From the NCBI GenBank assembly GCA_902589825.1, contig CACIUL010000018.1:1-53070 (forward strand): a stretch of DNA of 53,070 nucleotides, given 5' to 3'. Shown here piece by piece: positions 35,883 through 44,301 of the stretch. The notes below the pieces were generated by a model that searched no databases, was not told the DNA's origin, and was given only the letters and a program-made list of their open reading frames with translations. The stretch comes from an uncultured Verrucomicrobiota bacterium (GTDB lineage: Bacteria; Verrucomicrobiota; Verrucomicrobiia; Verrucomicrobiales; DEV007). Each line of letters starts with the position of its first letter. The first letter of the stretch is position 1. The translations under genes and the position numbers were made by a program.

Positions 35883-37211
35883 TCAGGAAGAGGGCTTCAC
35901 AAGTTCAGTGCCCGATTCGTCTACTGCCTTTGTGGACGGATCCACTTCATCCTCGTCGGGAATAATCTCTACCCAGGCACCATTGGGAACATAAGCCATT
36001 GGCGTCGTGGCCAAAAAATCCCCGTCGGATATGCTCTCCTCGCGAATAATAAGATACTCCTCATCACCGCGAATCGGGACGACGTTTATCCCTCGTATGG
36101 TGAAGTTCACCTTATCAACGACATAGATGCGCTTGAGCTGCCTCACGGCAGCTCGGGGAACCTTGATCACATCCTCAAGCACCTTGCCCGGCACTGAGGC
36201 CAGGACTGGCTGACCAATGCGCAGCGAAGGCATCCCGGATTTTCTTCCAAAGGGGTCGCTGATCCGGGCAATGGCAAAAAGCTCAAGCGAGTTCTGATCT
36301 AGGGCACCCTCAGTCCGCACAACCTCGGCTTTCCACCGCGTCTGATTACTCTCATCAATGGCATCGCTGAGGGTGACCTCAACCGGAGGATCATCACGAT
36401 CCTCAGGCAACTCAAGAAATCCCATATCCACACTGCTGATAGGCAGGCGCACCTCAGCAAAATCAACAGCAAAAATTTTTCCCAGCGGCGTGCCCCCGTT
36501 AACTGCCTGACTGATCCCGGCTAATCGCTGACGCACGCGCCCATCGAATGGGGCCACCACACTGGCGCGCTTAAGGTTACGCCGGGCCTGTTCGAGTTGC
36601 GTCTTGGCTGCGCCCACCCTCGCCTCAGCCTCGCGCAACTGCGGCAGGCGCAGGACAAGCTCATTGGGCTCATCTTCATAACCAAGGTCTTCCCAATTGC
36701 GCCTTGCCTGAGCTGCACGTGCTTTCTCTTGGGCATAGCCGGCGCTTGCCTGTGCCAGTTGCGCCTCGCCACTTGCGACGGCCGCAGCGAAATCCGCCTC
36801 CTCCAGCTGCACAAGCACCTCGCCCTTCTTAAAGAATGCCCCATCCTCAAACTGCGGCGCAATACTGACAATGCGACCGGGCACCTGGGAAGTAAGGGTG
36901 ACTTCATTGTGCGCACGCACAATGCCACTGGTCTCAACACTTGATGTGTAATCCTCCACCTGAAGCTCTACCACTCTCGTTTTCAGGCCACGGGAAGCAC
37001 CCGACGGTTTCTTGAGTCTATCACGTGGTTCATACAAAAGCAGGAAGGTCACCACTCCGGCGCCAACAAACAAAACGGGCAGCAACCAGCCCAGGATCCT
37101 TAGCGAAAGGGAAGTGCCACCTTCACCCGGCTCATGGACAGGTGGCGGCGAATCCGGGATATTGCTCTGGTTGTTATGTTTCAATTCTCTTGGCCTGCAG
37201 GATTGCACCAT
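35883..37211 (-). CDS. RND periplasmic adaptor (HlyD/AcrA family)
   Basis: About 442 residues from ATG 37211; a TTG six codons upstream is the alternative. A cytoplasmic N-terminal stretch of about 35 residues precedes one membrane helix (LRILGWLLPVLFVGAGVVTFLLLY). Then come the barrel-sandwich lipoyl halves (VETSGIVRAHNEVTLTSQVPGRIVSI and ASVVAPFDGRVRQRLAGISQAV), split by an alpha hairpin (ASGEAQLAQASAGYAQEKARAAQARRNW). A beta-barrel and membrane-proximal domain follow. It is anchored by this helix and not by lipidation. It pairs with the pump gene 4 nt downstream. Confidence 0.93.
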   Translation of the reverse strand: MVQSCRPRELKHNNQSNIPDSPPPVHEPGEGGTSLSLRILGWLLPVLFVGAGVVTFLLLYEPRDRLKKPSGASRGLKTRVVELQVEDYTSSVETSGIVRAHNEVTLTSQVPGRIVSIAPQFEDGAFFKKGEVLVQLEEADFAAAVASGEAQLAQASAGYAQEKARAAQARRNWEDLGYEDEPNELVLRLPQLREAEARVGAAKTQLEQARRNLKRASVVAPFDGRVRQRLAGISQAVNGGTPLGKIFAVDFAEVRLPISSVDMGFLELPEDRDDPPVEVTLSDAIDESNQTRWKAEVVRTEGALDQNSLELFAIARISDPFGRKSGMPSLRIGQPVLASVPGKVLEDVIKVPRAAVRQLKRIYVVDKVNFTIRGINVVPIRGDEEYLIIREESISDGDFLATTPMAYVPNGAWVEIIPDEDEVDPSTKAVDESGTELVKPSS

Positions 37212-37317
37212 AAACTTTAAAGAGCACAAGTTGCAATACTGATACCCCCTTACGTGCCCTTTTCTGACTCAATGCGGTGAAACAACGAGCCTCACAGGGC
37301 AAATTTTTCCCTTCTGC

Positions 37318-38952
37318 TTACTCCTCTGCACCGGCAATTCCATACACTGCGGTAACGTCTCCAGGATCAAGGTTGATCCAGCAGAAGGAATTATCCTTCA
37401 CCAGGGCACGCCGGTCGTCGAGCATCAACCACTCCGCACGCAACAGGGAACCTGACCTTGTCCTCACCTCAAAATTCGCATTTGCCATCCTGAAATCCCC
37501 AAGCTTCACAAAATGAACCTCTTCAGCCTTTAACTCACGGCGGCCAAAAACCGTGGACATGACCTCGATCTGCCCTTCTCCCAGAGAAACAAGCTCGGAC
37601 ACAAGGTAATCGCCTCCGCGCAGGACGCATCCGGGCCTGCGCCGGGCAACCTGCGCAAGGCCTGATTCGGTCAAAGGAATAAACTGGAGAGCCCCGATGT
37701 TCTGCCGGCGCACCTTCAATGGCATTTCCCCGAGATAGGAAACCCGGAAATCCTGTTGATCCATCCCGGTAACCTTGCCGGCCAGGAAAGATCCTCCCTT
37801 TAAAACAATACCCGGCGCAATCTCCCGGGGCGGCCTCGCAGGCGGCTTGGCAAAAAGCATCTCGACGGGCACCAGTTCTTTCTCAAGCCCCGGGCCACTC
37901 CATGACAAACTTGCGGAGGCATCCTTGGTAGCCTGGTAATAATCCATTCGAACCGGATAACGACGCCCGGCTTGCAGTATCAACTCACCACTGATCTCCG
38001 TTGCGACCCTCGGACGCCATTCATCAATGATTAACTGCCCACCAACCCAGAGCCTCACCCCGTCATCCGTCGTGGCATGAAATGCAACCGGGCCACTTGC
38101 CGGCGCCTGGATTTCTCCCTCCCAGCGAACACTGAAATAATTGATCCCGAAACCCGGGAATGGGGCTTTACCCGACCAGGAAAAATCAATCACGCGATCA
38201 ATTCTCTCCACCGGATCACCCTTGAAATTACTCCCCCTGTGGTAGCTTCCCAACAAGCCGTTACGCATCGATTGCTTAACCGGAAAATGTGAGAGCTGAC
38301 CCGCAGGGATCACCACCTTGGTACCGCCCGGCGAAGTCCACAACAGGCGTATGGAAGCATCGCCGGATCCCTCAAGGCATTCCAGCCTGAGGGGATATCG
38401 CTGGCGCCCCTCCAGCTCAATGCTGCCACTATGTTCTCGTGGCGTGCGGTTGCCCCAATTGTCAATTAGTTGACGTCCATTCACCCAAAGGCGCACCCCC
38501 TTGCCGCCAAGAACATGAAAAGAATAATTGCCCGCAGCAGTTGACTCAATCTCACCATCCCAGCGCACGCTGAAATTGTCGGCCGGAAAATCCGGCAATG
38601 GCGGCATTGCTCCCCAGTTGAAGTCGACAGTCTCGTCAACCCTTTCAACAGCAGGCCCGGCCAGTCCCGTTTGCCTGTAATAAACACCCTTTAAACCGGG
38701 CGATACTTTCGCATCATTACCCTGAAGATGAAGGTAAGCCACCTTCAGTTCAGACGCATCAATACGACGCTCCTCACCGGTCGATTCAGTCAACAACAAC
38801 CGGTCACGTTCAAAGCGGATTGAGCCATCCAGTTTATCACCCGTCCTTAACTGAACCGCTCCCCGTAAGCTTGACTGCGCATCAAGACTGCCAATGAGCA
38901 CGCCGGCATTAATGATTGCAGATAAAAGAAAAGCCGCCCGGAAAAATCGCAT
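37318..38952 (-). CDS. Secreted double-PA14 protein, paralogue 1
   Basis: 544 residues. A signal peptide (MRFFRAAFLLSAIINAGVLIGSLDAQ) is followed by a short beta module (LRTGDKLDGSIRFERDRLLL). Two PA14 domains lie at about 85-200 and 228-340, each with the core SVRWDGEIES... or SVRWEGEIQA..., a DDGVRLW-type strand, and LxWxxPG. The C-terminal 190 residues carry three more beta modules of the same type (LKGGSFLAGKVTGMD; LRGGDYLVSELVSLG; RSGSLLRAEWLMLDDRRALVKDNSFCWINLDPGDVTAVYGI). PA14 binds carbohydrate in several families. It starts 16 nt after the stop of paralogue 2, so it is probably in the same transcript. It is the most diverged of the three copies. Confidence 0.85.
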   Translation of the reverse strand: MRFFRAAFLLSAIINAGVLIGSLDAQSSLRGAVQLRTGDKLDGSIRFERDRLLLTESTGEERRIDASELKVAYLHLQGNDAKVSPGLKGVYYRQTGLAGPAVERVDETVDFNWGAMPPLPDFPADNFSVRWDGEIESTAAGNYSFHVLGGKGVRLWVNGRQLIDNWGNRTPREHSGSIELEGRQRYPLRLECLEGSGDASIRLLWTSPGGTKVVIPAGQLSHFPVKQSMRNGLLGSYHRGSNFKGDPVERIDRVIDFSWSGKAPFPGFGINYFSVRWEGEIQAPASGPVAFHATTDDGVRLWVGGQLIIDEWRPRVATEISGELILQAGRRYPVRMDYYQATKDASASLSWSGPGLEKELVPVEMLFAKPPARPPREIAPGIVLKGGSFLAGKVTGMDQQDFRVSYLGEMPLKVRRQNIGALQFIPLTESGLAQVARRRPGCVLRGGDYLVSELVSLGEGQIEVMSTVFGRRELKAEEVHFVKLGDFRMANANFEVRTRSGSLLRAEWLMLDDRRALVKDNSFCWINLDPGDVTAVYGIAGAEE

Positions 38953-38968
38953 GTCTCAAGAGCTTGGG

Positions 38969-40636
38969 CTATTTTTCTGAAGCGCCGGCAGGTGCCGCAA
39001 TCCCGTACACAGCCACCACGTCGCCGGGCTTCAGGTTGATCCAGCAGAATGAATTATCCTTCACCAGTGCCCGCTTGCCATCAAGCATCAGCCAGTCGGC
39101 ACGCAGGCGTGAACCTGAGCGGGTATGCAACTCAAAGTTTGCCTTGCTCCTCTTGTATCCTCCAAGCTTAAGGAAAGACACCTTGCCGGGAAGGAACTTT
39201 CGTTTCCCGAACAACGTGGATTGCATGGTCAGCGTCCCCTGGTCGTAATAGACAAGCGACGACTCAAAATAATCGCCGCTGCGCATCGCACAACCGGGAT
39301 TCAATCTCGCCACATCAGCCAACCTGGTGGGGCTTATCGGGGAAAGTTGCAGCCCGCCGATATTCTGCCGGGGAATCCGCAACATGCCCCCGTTCAGGTA
39401 GTCAAGCTTGACCGCCTTCTCATCCACACCGGCTATTGCCCCCGAGAGGAACGACCCTCCCTTCAGGATAATTCCCGTGCCTGTCCTGCTCAGCAGGCGT
39501 ACTCCCCCGCGAACAAAAAACTTCTCTGCAGGCACCACCTGCCGGGGTAAGCCCGGTCCGCTCCAGAACAAGCGTACTTCCGCGGTACCCTCCGCCTGGA
39601 AATATTCCATCTTTAGGGGATAACGCTCGCCGGCAACCATCTCAACCTCAGTGTTGTGCTCCGTGGCAGTCATTCCTCTCCATGCGTCAATGCGCTTTTG
39701 GTTCCCTATCCAGAGTCTCAGGCCGTCATTGGTAACCGTATGCAGCGTCACCTTGCCGCTGACGGGAGCCTCAATTTCCCCCTCCCAGCGCACACTGTAG
39801 TTATGAACCCCGAAGCCCGGGGCCAGTTCACGTCCGGTCCATGGAAAATCAATACTGCGGTCAACCCTGACAACAGCTGGCCCATGCAAATGGATGCCAT
39901 GAAAATATGAGCCCTGCAGCCCATTGCGCTCCTTGAGCGGACTTTCTGTACCAAATGTCTGCGAAAAGCGATCCGCCCCGATCAACTGCTTCACCCCCCC
40001 CGGAGGCGTCCATGAAAGGGAAACATTGGCCAGCACCGCACCGTCAAAATAATCCAGCCGGATGGGATAGCGGCGCCCGGCCTCAAGCTCAATAGAGACA
40101 CTGGTGTCCCTTGCCGCCTGTGGGCGCCAGTTATCCATTAGCAGGCGATTATCCACATACAGGCGTGCGCCGTCATCACTGCGCACATGAAAGGTATAAG
40201 TGCCTGCATTCAAGGTCTCGATATCCCCTTCCCAGCGAATACTGAACCGGTCTGCAGGAATACCCGGCATGGGGGCATCCCCTTTCCAGTCGAAATTAAT
40301 CTGGGGATCAATCCTTTCAATCAAGGTTCCGCCGAATTCCATGGTGCTACAATAGGTTCCCCGCAACCCCGGGACCCGCTGCGGAGCGGCACCTGCCAGG
40401 TGCATATGGGCTGACTTCAGCTCCCCGGCCTTCACCTGTCTCTCTGCCCCGCCATTGATCGCCTTGAGGATCATGGCATCTCGTTCAAAGCGAATGTATC
40501 CCTCAATCTTCTCCCCTTCCCTCGTCTCGGCAATTCCACGCAACTGAGGTTCTTCCTTCGCCTGAAGCTGAAATGAAACAGCAAGGGCTATCACCATCAG
40601 CACAACCAGTTGGCCCAGGCTTTTGTTCATCAGCAT
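38969..40636 (-). CDS. Secreted double-PA14 protein, paralogue 2
   Basis: About 555 residues from ATG 40636 (ATG 40630 also possible). It starts with a signal peptide (MNKSLGQLVVLMVIALAVSFQLQA). Same order as its neighbours: beta module (IAETREGEKIEGYIRFERDAMIL), PA14 (RFSIRWEGDIETLNAGTYTFHVRSDDGARLY), PA14 (NYSVRWEGEIEAPVSGKVTLHTVTNDGLRLW), then three C-terminal modules ending SFCWINLKPGDVVAVYGIA. It is much closer to paralogue 3 than to paralogue 1, for example GELKSAHM and PGLRGTYCST are identical in both. A G(8) run (39994-40001) lies in frame within WTPPGGVK. Function is unknown; probably cell-surface or matrix carbohydrate binding. Confidence 0.86.
   Translation of the reverse strand: MLMNKSLGQLVVLMVIALAVSFQLQAKEEPQLRGIAETREGEKIEGYIRFERDAMILKAINGGAERQVKAGELKSAHMHLAGAAPQRVPGLRGTYCSTMEFGGTLIERIDPQINFDWKGDAPMPGIPADRFSIRWEGDIETLNAGTYTFHVRSDDGARLYVDNRLLMDNWRPQAARDTSVSIELEAGRRYPIRLDYFDGAVLANVSLSWTPPGGVKQLIGADRFSQTFGTESPLKERNGLQGSYFHGIHLHGPAVVRVDRSIDFPWTGRELAPGFGVHNYSVRWEGEIEAPVSGKVTLHTVTNDGLRLWIGNQKRIDAWRGMTATEHNTEVEMVAGERYPLKMEYFQAEGTAEVRLFWSGPGLPRQVVPAEKFFVRGGVRLLSRTGTGIILKGGSFLSGAIAGVDEKAVKLDYLNGGMLRIPRQNIGGLQLSPISPTRLADVARLNPGCAMRSGDYFESSLVYYDQGTLTMQSTLFGKRKFLPGKVSFLKLGGYKRSKANFELHTRSGSRLRADWLMLDGKRALVKDNSFCWINLKPGDVVAVYGIAAPAGASEK
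39994..40001 (-). repeat. Poly-G(8) tract, in frame
   Basis: Eight G on the coding strand of PA14 paralogue 2. The frame is intact here. Paralogues 1 and 3 encode the same PPGG position with shorter G runs. Confidence 0.9.
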
Positions 40637-40665
40637 CAAGTTAAAATTATATCCTTTGAACAAAC

Positions 40666-40694
40666 AACCTAGCCAATCATAGACACCTTGACAA
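40666..40694 (-). promoter_or_regulatory. Candidate promoter of PA14 paralogue 2
   Basis: TTGTCA (40689-40694), 17-nt spacer and TAGGTT (40666-40671) on the minus strand. The -35 is embedded in the perfect palindrome CCTTGACAAGG (40686-40696), which recurs at the same distance before paralogue 3. Confidence 0.4.
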
Positions 40695-40759
40695 GGATCC
40701 TGAAAAATTAACCTGCATGAGCTTGACTTCACTCATCATGCCGGCGGGCCGGATAAAAA

Positions 40760-42424
40760 TCAGCCGCCATCCCCTTTGAGGATACCATACACCGACACCA
40801 CATCACTGGGATTGAGGTTGATCCAGCAGAAGGAATTGTCTTTCACCAGCGCCCGCTTCCCGTCCAGCATCAACCAATCCGCGCGCAGGCGGGAACCCGA
40901 CCGGGTATGCAGCTCAAAGTTAGCCTTATCACTGTTGAAGTCGTCAAGCTTTACAAACGCCACCTTCCCGGCAGTAAACTCCCGGACACCAAACAGCGAG
41001 GATTTCATCTTCAGGTTCCCCTGGCGGTATGATACCAGTGCTGCCTCGAGGTAATCACCTCCCTGCAGGGCACAGCCCGGCTTCCATTTTGCCACGTCAA
41101 GCACCCGCGCCAGGCTGATCGGGGTAAGCTGGATTCCACCGATGTTCTGTCGTGCAACCCGCAAGCCTTTCCCTTCAAGGTAGGAGATCCTGACAGCCTT
41201 CTCGTCCACTTCATTTATTGTTCCCGAAAGGAACGACCCCCCCTTCAGGAGAACCCCGGCTCCCGAGGTGCCAAGCAAGTTCATCCCCCCGCGAACAGAG
41301 AAATTCTCTTCAGGCACCACCTGCCTCGGCAGCCCGGGACCACTCCAAAGCAGGCTTGCCTCTGCAGTGCCATTGTCCTGGTAATATTCCATCTTCAAGG
41401 CATAGCGCTTCCCGGCAACCATTTGCACAACGGCGCGGTACTCTGCGGCAGTCATCCCCCTCCATTGATCAATTAACTTGCGCCCTTCCACCCAGAGCCG
41501 CACTCCATCATTGGTAACAGTATGCAAGGTAACCTTGCCAGTGATGGGAGCCTCAAGATCTCCCTCCCAGCGCACACTGTAATTACGAATTCCCAAGCCC
41601 CCGGCCAGTTCACGCCCGGTCCATGGAAAATCAATGGTCCGGTCAACACGGCTGACCACGGCATCCTCGAAATCCTTGCCCCGAAAATAAAATCCCAGCA
41701 GGCCGTTTCCCTCCCTCAACGGATTCTCAAGGGTAAAGGAGCGGGAAAACCGGTCGGCGCCGATCAGGCCCTTGGTGCCGCCCGGGGGCGTCCATAAAAG
41801 GGAAACGCTACCCCAATGCAAGCCATTGAAGTAATCCAGCCGGATGGAATAGCGCCGGCCCGCCTCGAGTTCAATGGAACCACTGTTCTCGGCTTCCGGG
41901 TGAGAACGCCAGTCATCAATGAGAAGGCGGTCATCAACAAAAAGCCGGACCCCGTCATCAGCAAGGGTATGAAATGTGTAATTCCCGGCATTCAGCGCCT
42001 CAATGTCCCCTTCCCAGCGCACACTGAACCTGTTGAGGGGAATTCCCGGCATGGCAGCATGAGGTCCAAACCGGAAATTAACCTGTTGATCAATTCGCTC
42101 AATCAAGGTGCCGCCGAACTCCTGCGTGGAGCAATATGTTCCTCTCAACCCCGGGAGCCGCTGTGCCACGGCGCCCGCCATTTGCATGTGAGCTGACTTC
42201 AATTCCCCGGCGGAAACCTTCCGCTCCCGCCCTCCATTGACCTCCTTGAGGATCATCACATCCCTCTCAAAGCGGATCCAGCCTTCCATTTTCTCGCCAG
42301 CCCTGGTCTCGGCAATGCCTCGTAACTGGAACTCATCCGCTCCCAGCGACAGGAACGGCAGAAAACAAAGAAGCTTCACGGCCATCTGCACCGCAACTCC
42401 GCGTAACCTCCTGTCAATAAGCAT
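40760..42424 (-). CDS. Secreted double-PA14 protein, paralogue 3
   Basis: 554 residues with a signal peptide (MLIDRRLRGVAVQMAVKLLCFLPFLSLGA). Domain order equals the other two: beta module (IAETRAGEKMEGWIRFERDVMIL), PA14 at about 85-200 (RFSVRWEGDIEALNAGNYTFHTLADDGVRLFVDDRLLIDDW), PA14 at about 228-340, and three C-terminal beta modules (LKGGSFLSGTINEVD; LQGGDYLEAALVSY; SGSRLRADWLMLDGKRALVKDNSFCWINL). It lies 123 bp upstream of paralogue 2, and each of the two has its own promoter-like sequence. First gene of the triplet in the direction of transcription. Confidence 0.86.
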   Translation of the reverse strand: MLIDRRLRGVAVQMAVKLLCFLPFLSLGADEFQLRGIAETRAGEKMEGWIRFERDVMILKEVNGGRERKVSAGELKSAHMQMAGAVAQRLPGLRGTYCSTQEFGGTLIERIDQQVNFRFGPHAAMPGIPLNRFSVRWEGDIEALNAGNYTFHTLADDGVRLFVDDRLLIDDWRSHPEAENSGSIELEAGRRYSIRLDYFNGLHWGSVSLLWTPPGGTKGLIGADRFSRSFTLENPLREGNGLLGFYFRGKDFEDAVVSRVDRTIDFPWTGRELAGGLGIRNYSVRWEGDLEAPITGKVTLHTVTNDGVRLWVEGRKLIDQWRGMTAAEYRAVVQMVAGKRYALKMEYYQDNGTAEASLLWSGPGLPRQVVPEENFSVRGGMNLLGTSGAGVLLKGGSFLSGTINEVDEKAVRISYLEGKGLRVARQNIGGIQLTPISLARVLDVAKWKPGCALQGGDYLEAALVSYRQGNLKMKSSLFGVREFTAGKVAFVKLDDFNSDKANFELHTRSGSRLRADWLMLDGKRALVKDNSFCWINLNPSDVVSVYGILKGDGG

Positions 42425-42451
42425 AAAAAAGAAATTTTTCTGAACCTGATC

Positions 42452-42481
42452 ATTCTATGAGATCCAGCGCTCCCTTGACAA
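42452..42481 (-). promoter_or_regulatory. Promoter of PA14 paralogue 3
   Basis: TTGTCA (42476-42481), 18-nt spacer and TAGAAT (42452-42457; 5 of 6 to consensus) on the minus strand, giving a leader of about 20 nt before the ATG at 42424. The -35 lies in the palindrome CCTTGACAAGG (42473-42483). Confidence 0.55.
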
Positions 42482-42542
42482 GGATAGTCAACAACCACCC
42501 CACAGGTGGCCAATAACCGGATGGAACCAACGGGAACCCTGA

Positions 42543-42794
42543 TTATGATTCAGAAGTCAGTGAGGCGTGAGAGCCGTCGCAGAAAGGGGCATTACCCGTG
42601 TGCTTGCACTGGCAAAGGTAGGCGGTGCCGGTTTTTTCAGCGGTAAAGGCCTGCGGGGCAAAGCCGCTGCCCTTGTGTGCCCCGTCGCAGAGCGGCTGAT
42701 TTGCGGAATGACCGCAGGTGCAGAAAAAATACTGCTTTCCTTCTTCCAGTTCCACGGCAGCAGGAGACAGGGCGGCAATCTTCGGTTCACTCAT
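42543..42794 (-). CDS. Tandem CDGSH-type iron-sulfur protein
   Basis: 83 residues, two CDGSH zinc-finger-like motifs in tandem. They are CTCGHSANQPLCDGAH and CQCKHTGNAPFCDGSH, each C-x-C-x(n)-C-x(2)-G(S/A)-x-H, the 3Cys-1His ligands of a redox-active 2Fe-2S cluster. Short bacterial proteins of this kind resemble the mitoNEET/Miner2 family; the physiological role is not established. Start ATG 42794 (MSEPKIAALSP), as the five preceding codons are not family-like. Cytoplasmic. Confidence 0.92.
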   Translation of the reverse strand: MSEPKIAALSPAAVELEEGKQYFFCTCGHSANQPLCDGAHKGSGFAPQAFTAEKTGTAYLCQCKHTGNAPFCDGSHASLTSES

Positions 42795-42873
42795 AACGTA
42801 TGATAGCATGGCTTAGCACACCGCATGCCTGCAAGCTTGATTTCCCCCACCGCGGAAAAGCCTGTTCGTGCTT

Positions 42874-44151
42874 TCAATCCTCCTTGGGCAGTTCCCCCAG
42901 CCATTCCTGTTGCCCTTCCATCACAGCCATCAGCTTGCCATTCTCCCATCCCTTACCCTTAAAACTGGTTTTTTCCCTATCAGGAGAAACCTTTACCGTG
43001 AGTTCGAAGAGCCGGTTATGATCATCATGTGGCAGGGACTTCCAACGCACTTCTCCCTTGTCAGGGTCAGGAATCCCCACCATGCGGTCGAGGACTCCCT
43101 CTGAATCAAGAGTAGATTCAAGCAGGAGATTGGCGCGGACATCGTAGGCAAGCACTCCCGAGAAAACTTTGTTCCCTTCAGGCTCCATACCAACAAAAAC
43201 AACGTATCGCCCACGCACATGCTTGAAATTTACCAGTAAGGTCCTCTCCATCACCTCCTCATCGCCTGGCTGCGGCAGGTCATCCGCTTCACCAAGTTGA
43301 AGCAGATCCTTGGCTCCTTCCAGAAGGGACTTCGCTGCCGCGAGAGGCTCCTCTTCCTTGCGGACCTTTATACTCATGACTCTCTTCCATTCACCGGGCT
43401 TTACAACCCATGCGGCCATTTCAGGAATCTCCCAGTTTGGATCGTGGGGCTCGGCCACCAGTTCCCCAACCTCCTCCGCACTCAGCAATTCCATGCCCGG
43501 ACCCGACATCCAGTGCGCCTCACCCTCACCATGAGCTAACAACTCCCCGTCCTTCATAACCTGGAAGACATCCTTCATCACCAGGCCGTCCGGACCGGGA
43601 ATAAAGGACAACTGCACGCTGCTGCCATCACCACCAGGCGTGAGAAAACTCTTCCATGCTATACCTCCATCCTCCCTTCTATTCCCCTTATATTCATTAA
43701 CGACTCCACCTTTTCGCAATTCCCACCAGTAATAAGAATCACTCTCCGGCAAATAAGTCATCACACTGTAGCCAGGAGGAACACCTTCCCCTAAGAACTC
43801 CCATGTCATGAAGCGGCGGTTGACAAATTTTGAAGAAAAAGAGAATCCCTCGGACTTCACGAGATTGTTTTGATCAGGCCCCACACGACGTTTGCCCTTC
43901 CAGTTTCCGGGTCTCTCGACAAAATCACTGATCTCCTCCATGAAACCGGTTTCATTATGATCCATTGCCCAGATCTTCATGATGGCATCCGCATCCATGG
44001 GCTCAGGAATTGGCGGCAATGGCACCGCCTTTTCTTCGCTGACAGCAACAGCCGGCTTGCCGGCATCTTGGGTAGCCTCCTGCTTACGATCCTGTTGGCT
44101 GCAACCCGCCAGAATGCCCAGGCCGAAAAGGAATGATGTCCGTATTTTCAT
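42874..44151 (-). CDS. Lipoprotein of unknown function
   Basis: About 425 residues from ATG 44151. It has a classical lipoprotein signal, MKIRTSFLFGLGILAGC, with LAGC as lipobox. The mature part opens with a disordered Pro/Ala/Glu linker, then two similar halves. Each has an aromatic-rich block (FVERPGNWKGKRR and WVVKPGEWKRVMS) followed by beta-rich sequence (NRRFMTWEFLGEGVPPGYSVMTY and GRYVVFVGMEPEGNKVFSGVLAY), which suggests an internal duplication. I do not recognise the family. It is divergent from the Sec-ArsC gene with 150 bp between starts. Confidence 0.75.
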   Translation of the reverse strand: MKIRTSFLFGLGILAGCSQQDRKQEATQDAGKPAVAVSEEKAVPLPPIPEPMDADAIMKIWAMDHNETGFMEEISDFVERPGNWKGKRRVGPDQNNLVKSEGFSFSSKFVNRRFMTWEFLGEGVPPGYSVMTYLPESDSYYWWELRKGGVVNEYKGNRREDGGIAWKSFLTPGGDGSSVQLSFIPGPDGLVMKDVFQVMKDGELLAHGEGEAHWMSGPGMELLSAEEVGELVAEPHDPNWEIPEMAAWVVKPGEWKRVMSIKVRKEEEPLAAAKSLLEGAKDLLQLGEADDLPQPGDEEVMERTLLVNFKHVRGRYVVFVGMEPEGNKVFSGVLAYDVRANLLLESTLDSEGVLDRMVGIPDPDKGEVRWKSLPHDDHNRLFELTVKVSPDREKTSFKGKGWENGKLMAVMEGQQEWLGELPKED

Positions 44152-44265
44152 GTTTTTATCCTTGAACATAATCATGCAAAACACTCAATCCCATTACAAA
44201 AACACGCTCTCTTTGTAATTCCGACCCGCCCGAGGGACCATTGCTCTAAACTCTCTCAGGGACAG

Positions 44266-44294
44266 TTGACCTAACACGCAAAGCGGTTTACAAA
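44266..44294 (+). promoter_or_regulatory. Candidate promoter of the Sec-ArsC gene
   Basis: TTGACC (44266-44271), 17-nt spacer and TACAAA (44289-44294). The -10 ends 7 nt before the ATG, so transcription would begin at or beside the start codon and the mRNA could be leaderless. Confidence 0.4.
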
Positions 44295-44301
44295 GAAAAA
44301 A

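Noticed and set aside
32732-42424. A multi-gene RND plus PA14 operon acting as one system
   Set aside because: Gaps of 106 and 123 bp and separate promoter-like boxes argue against one unit; shared strand alone is not enough evidence.
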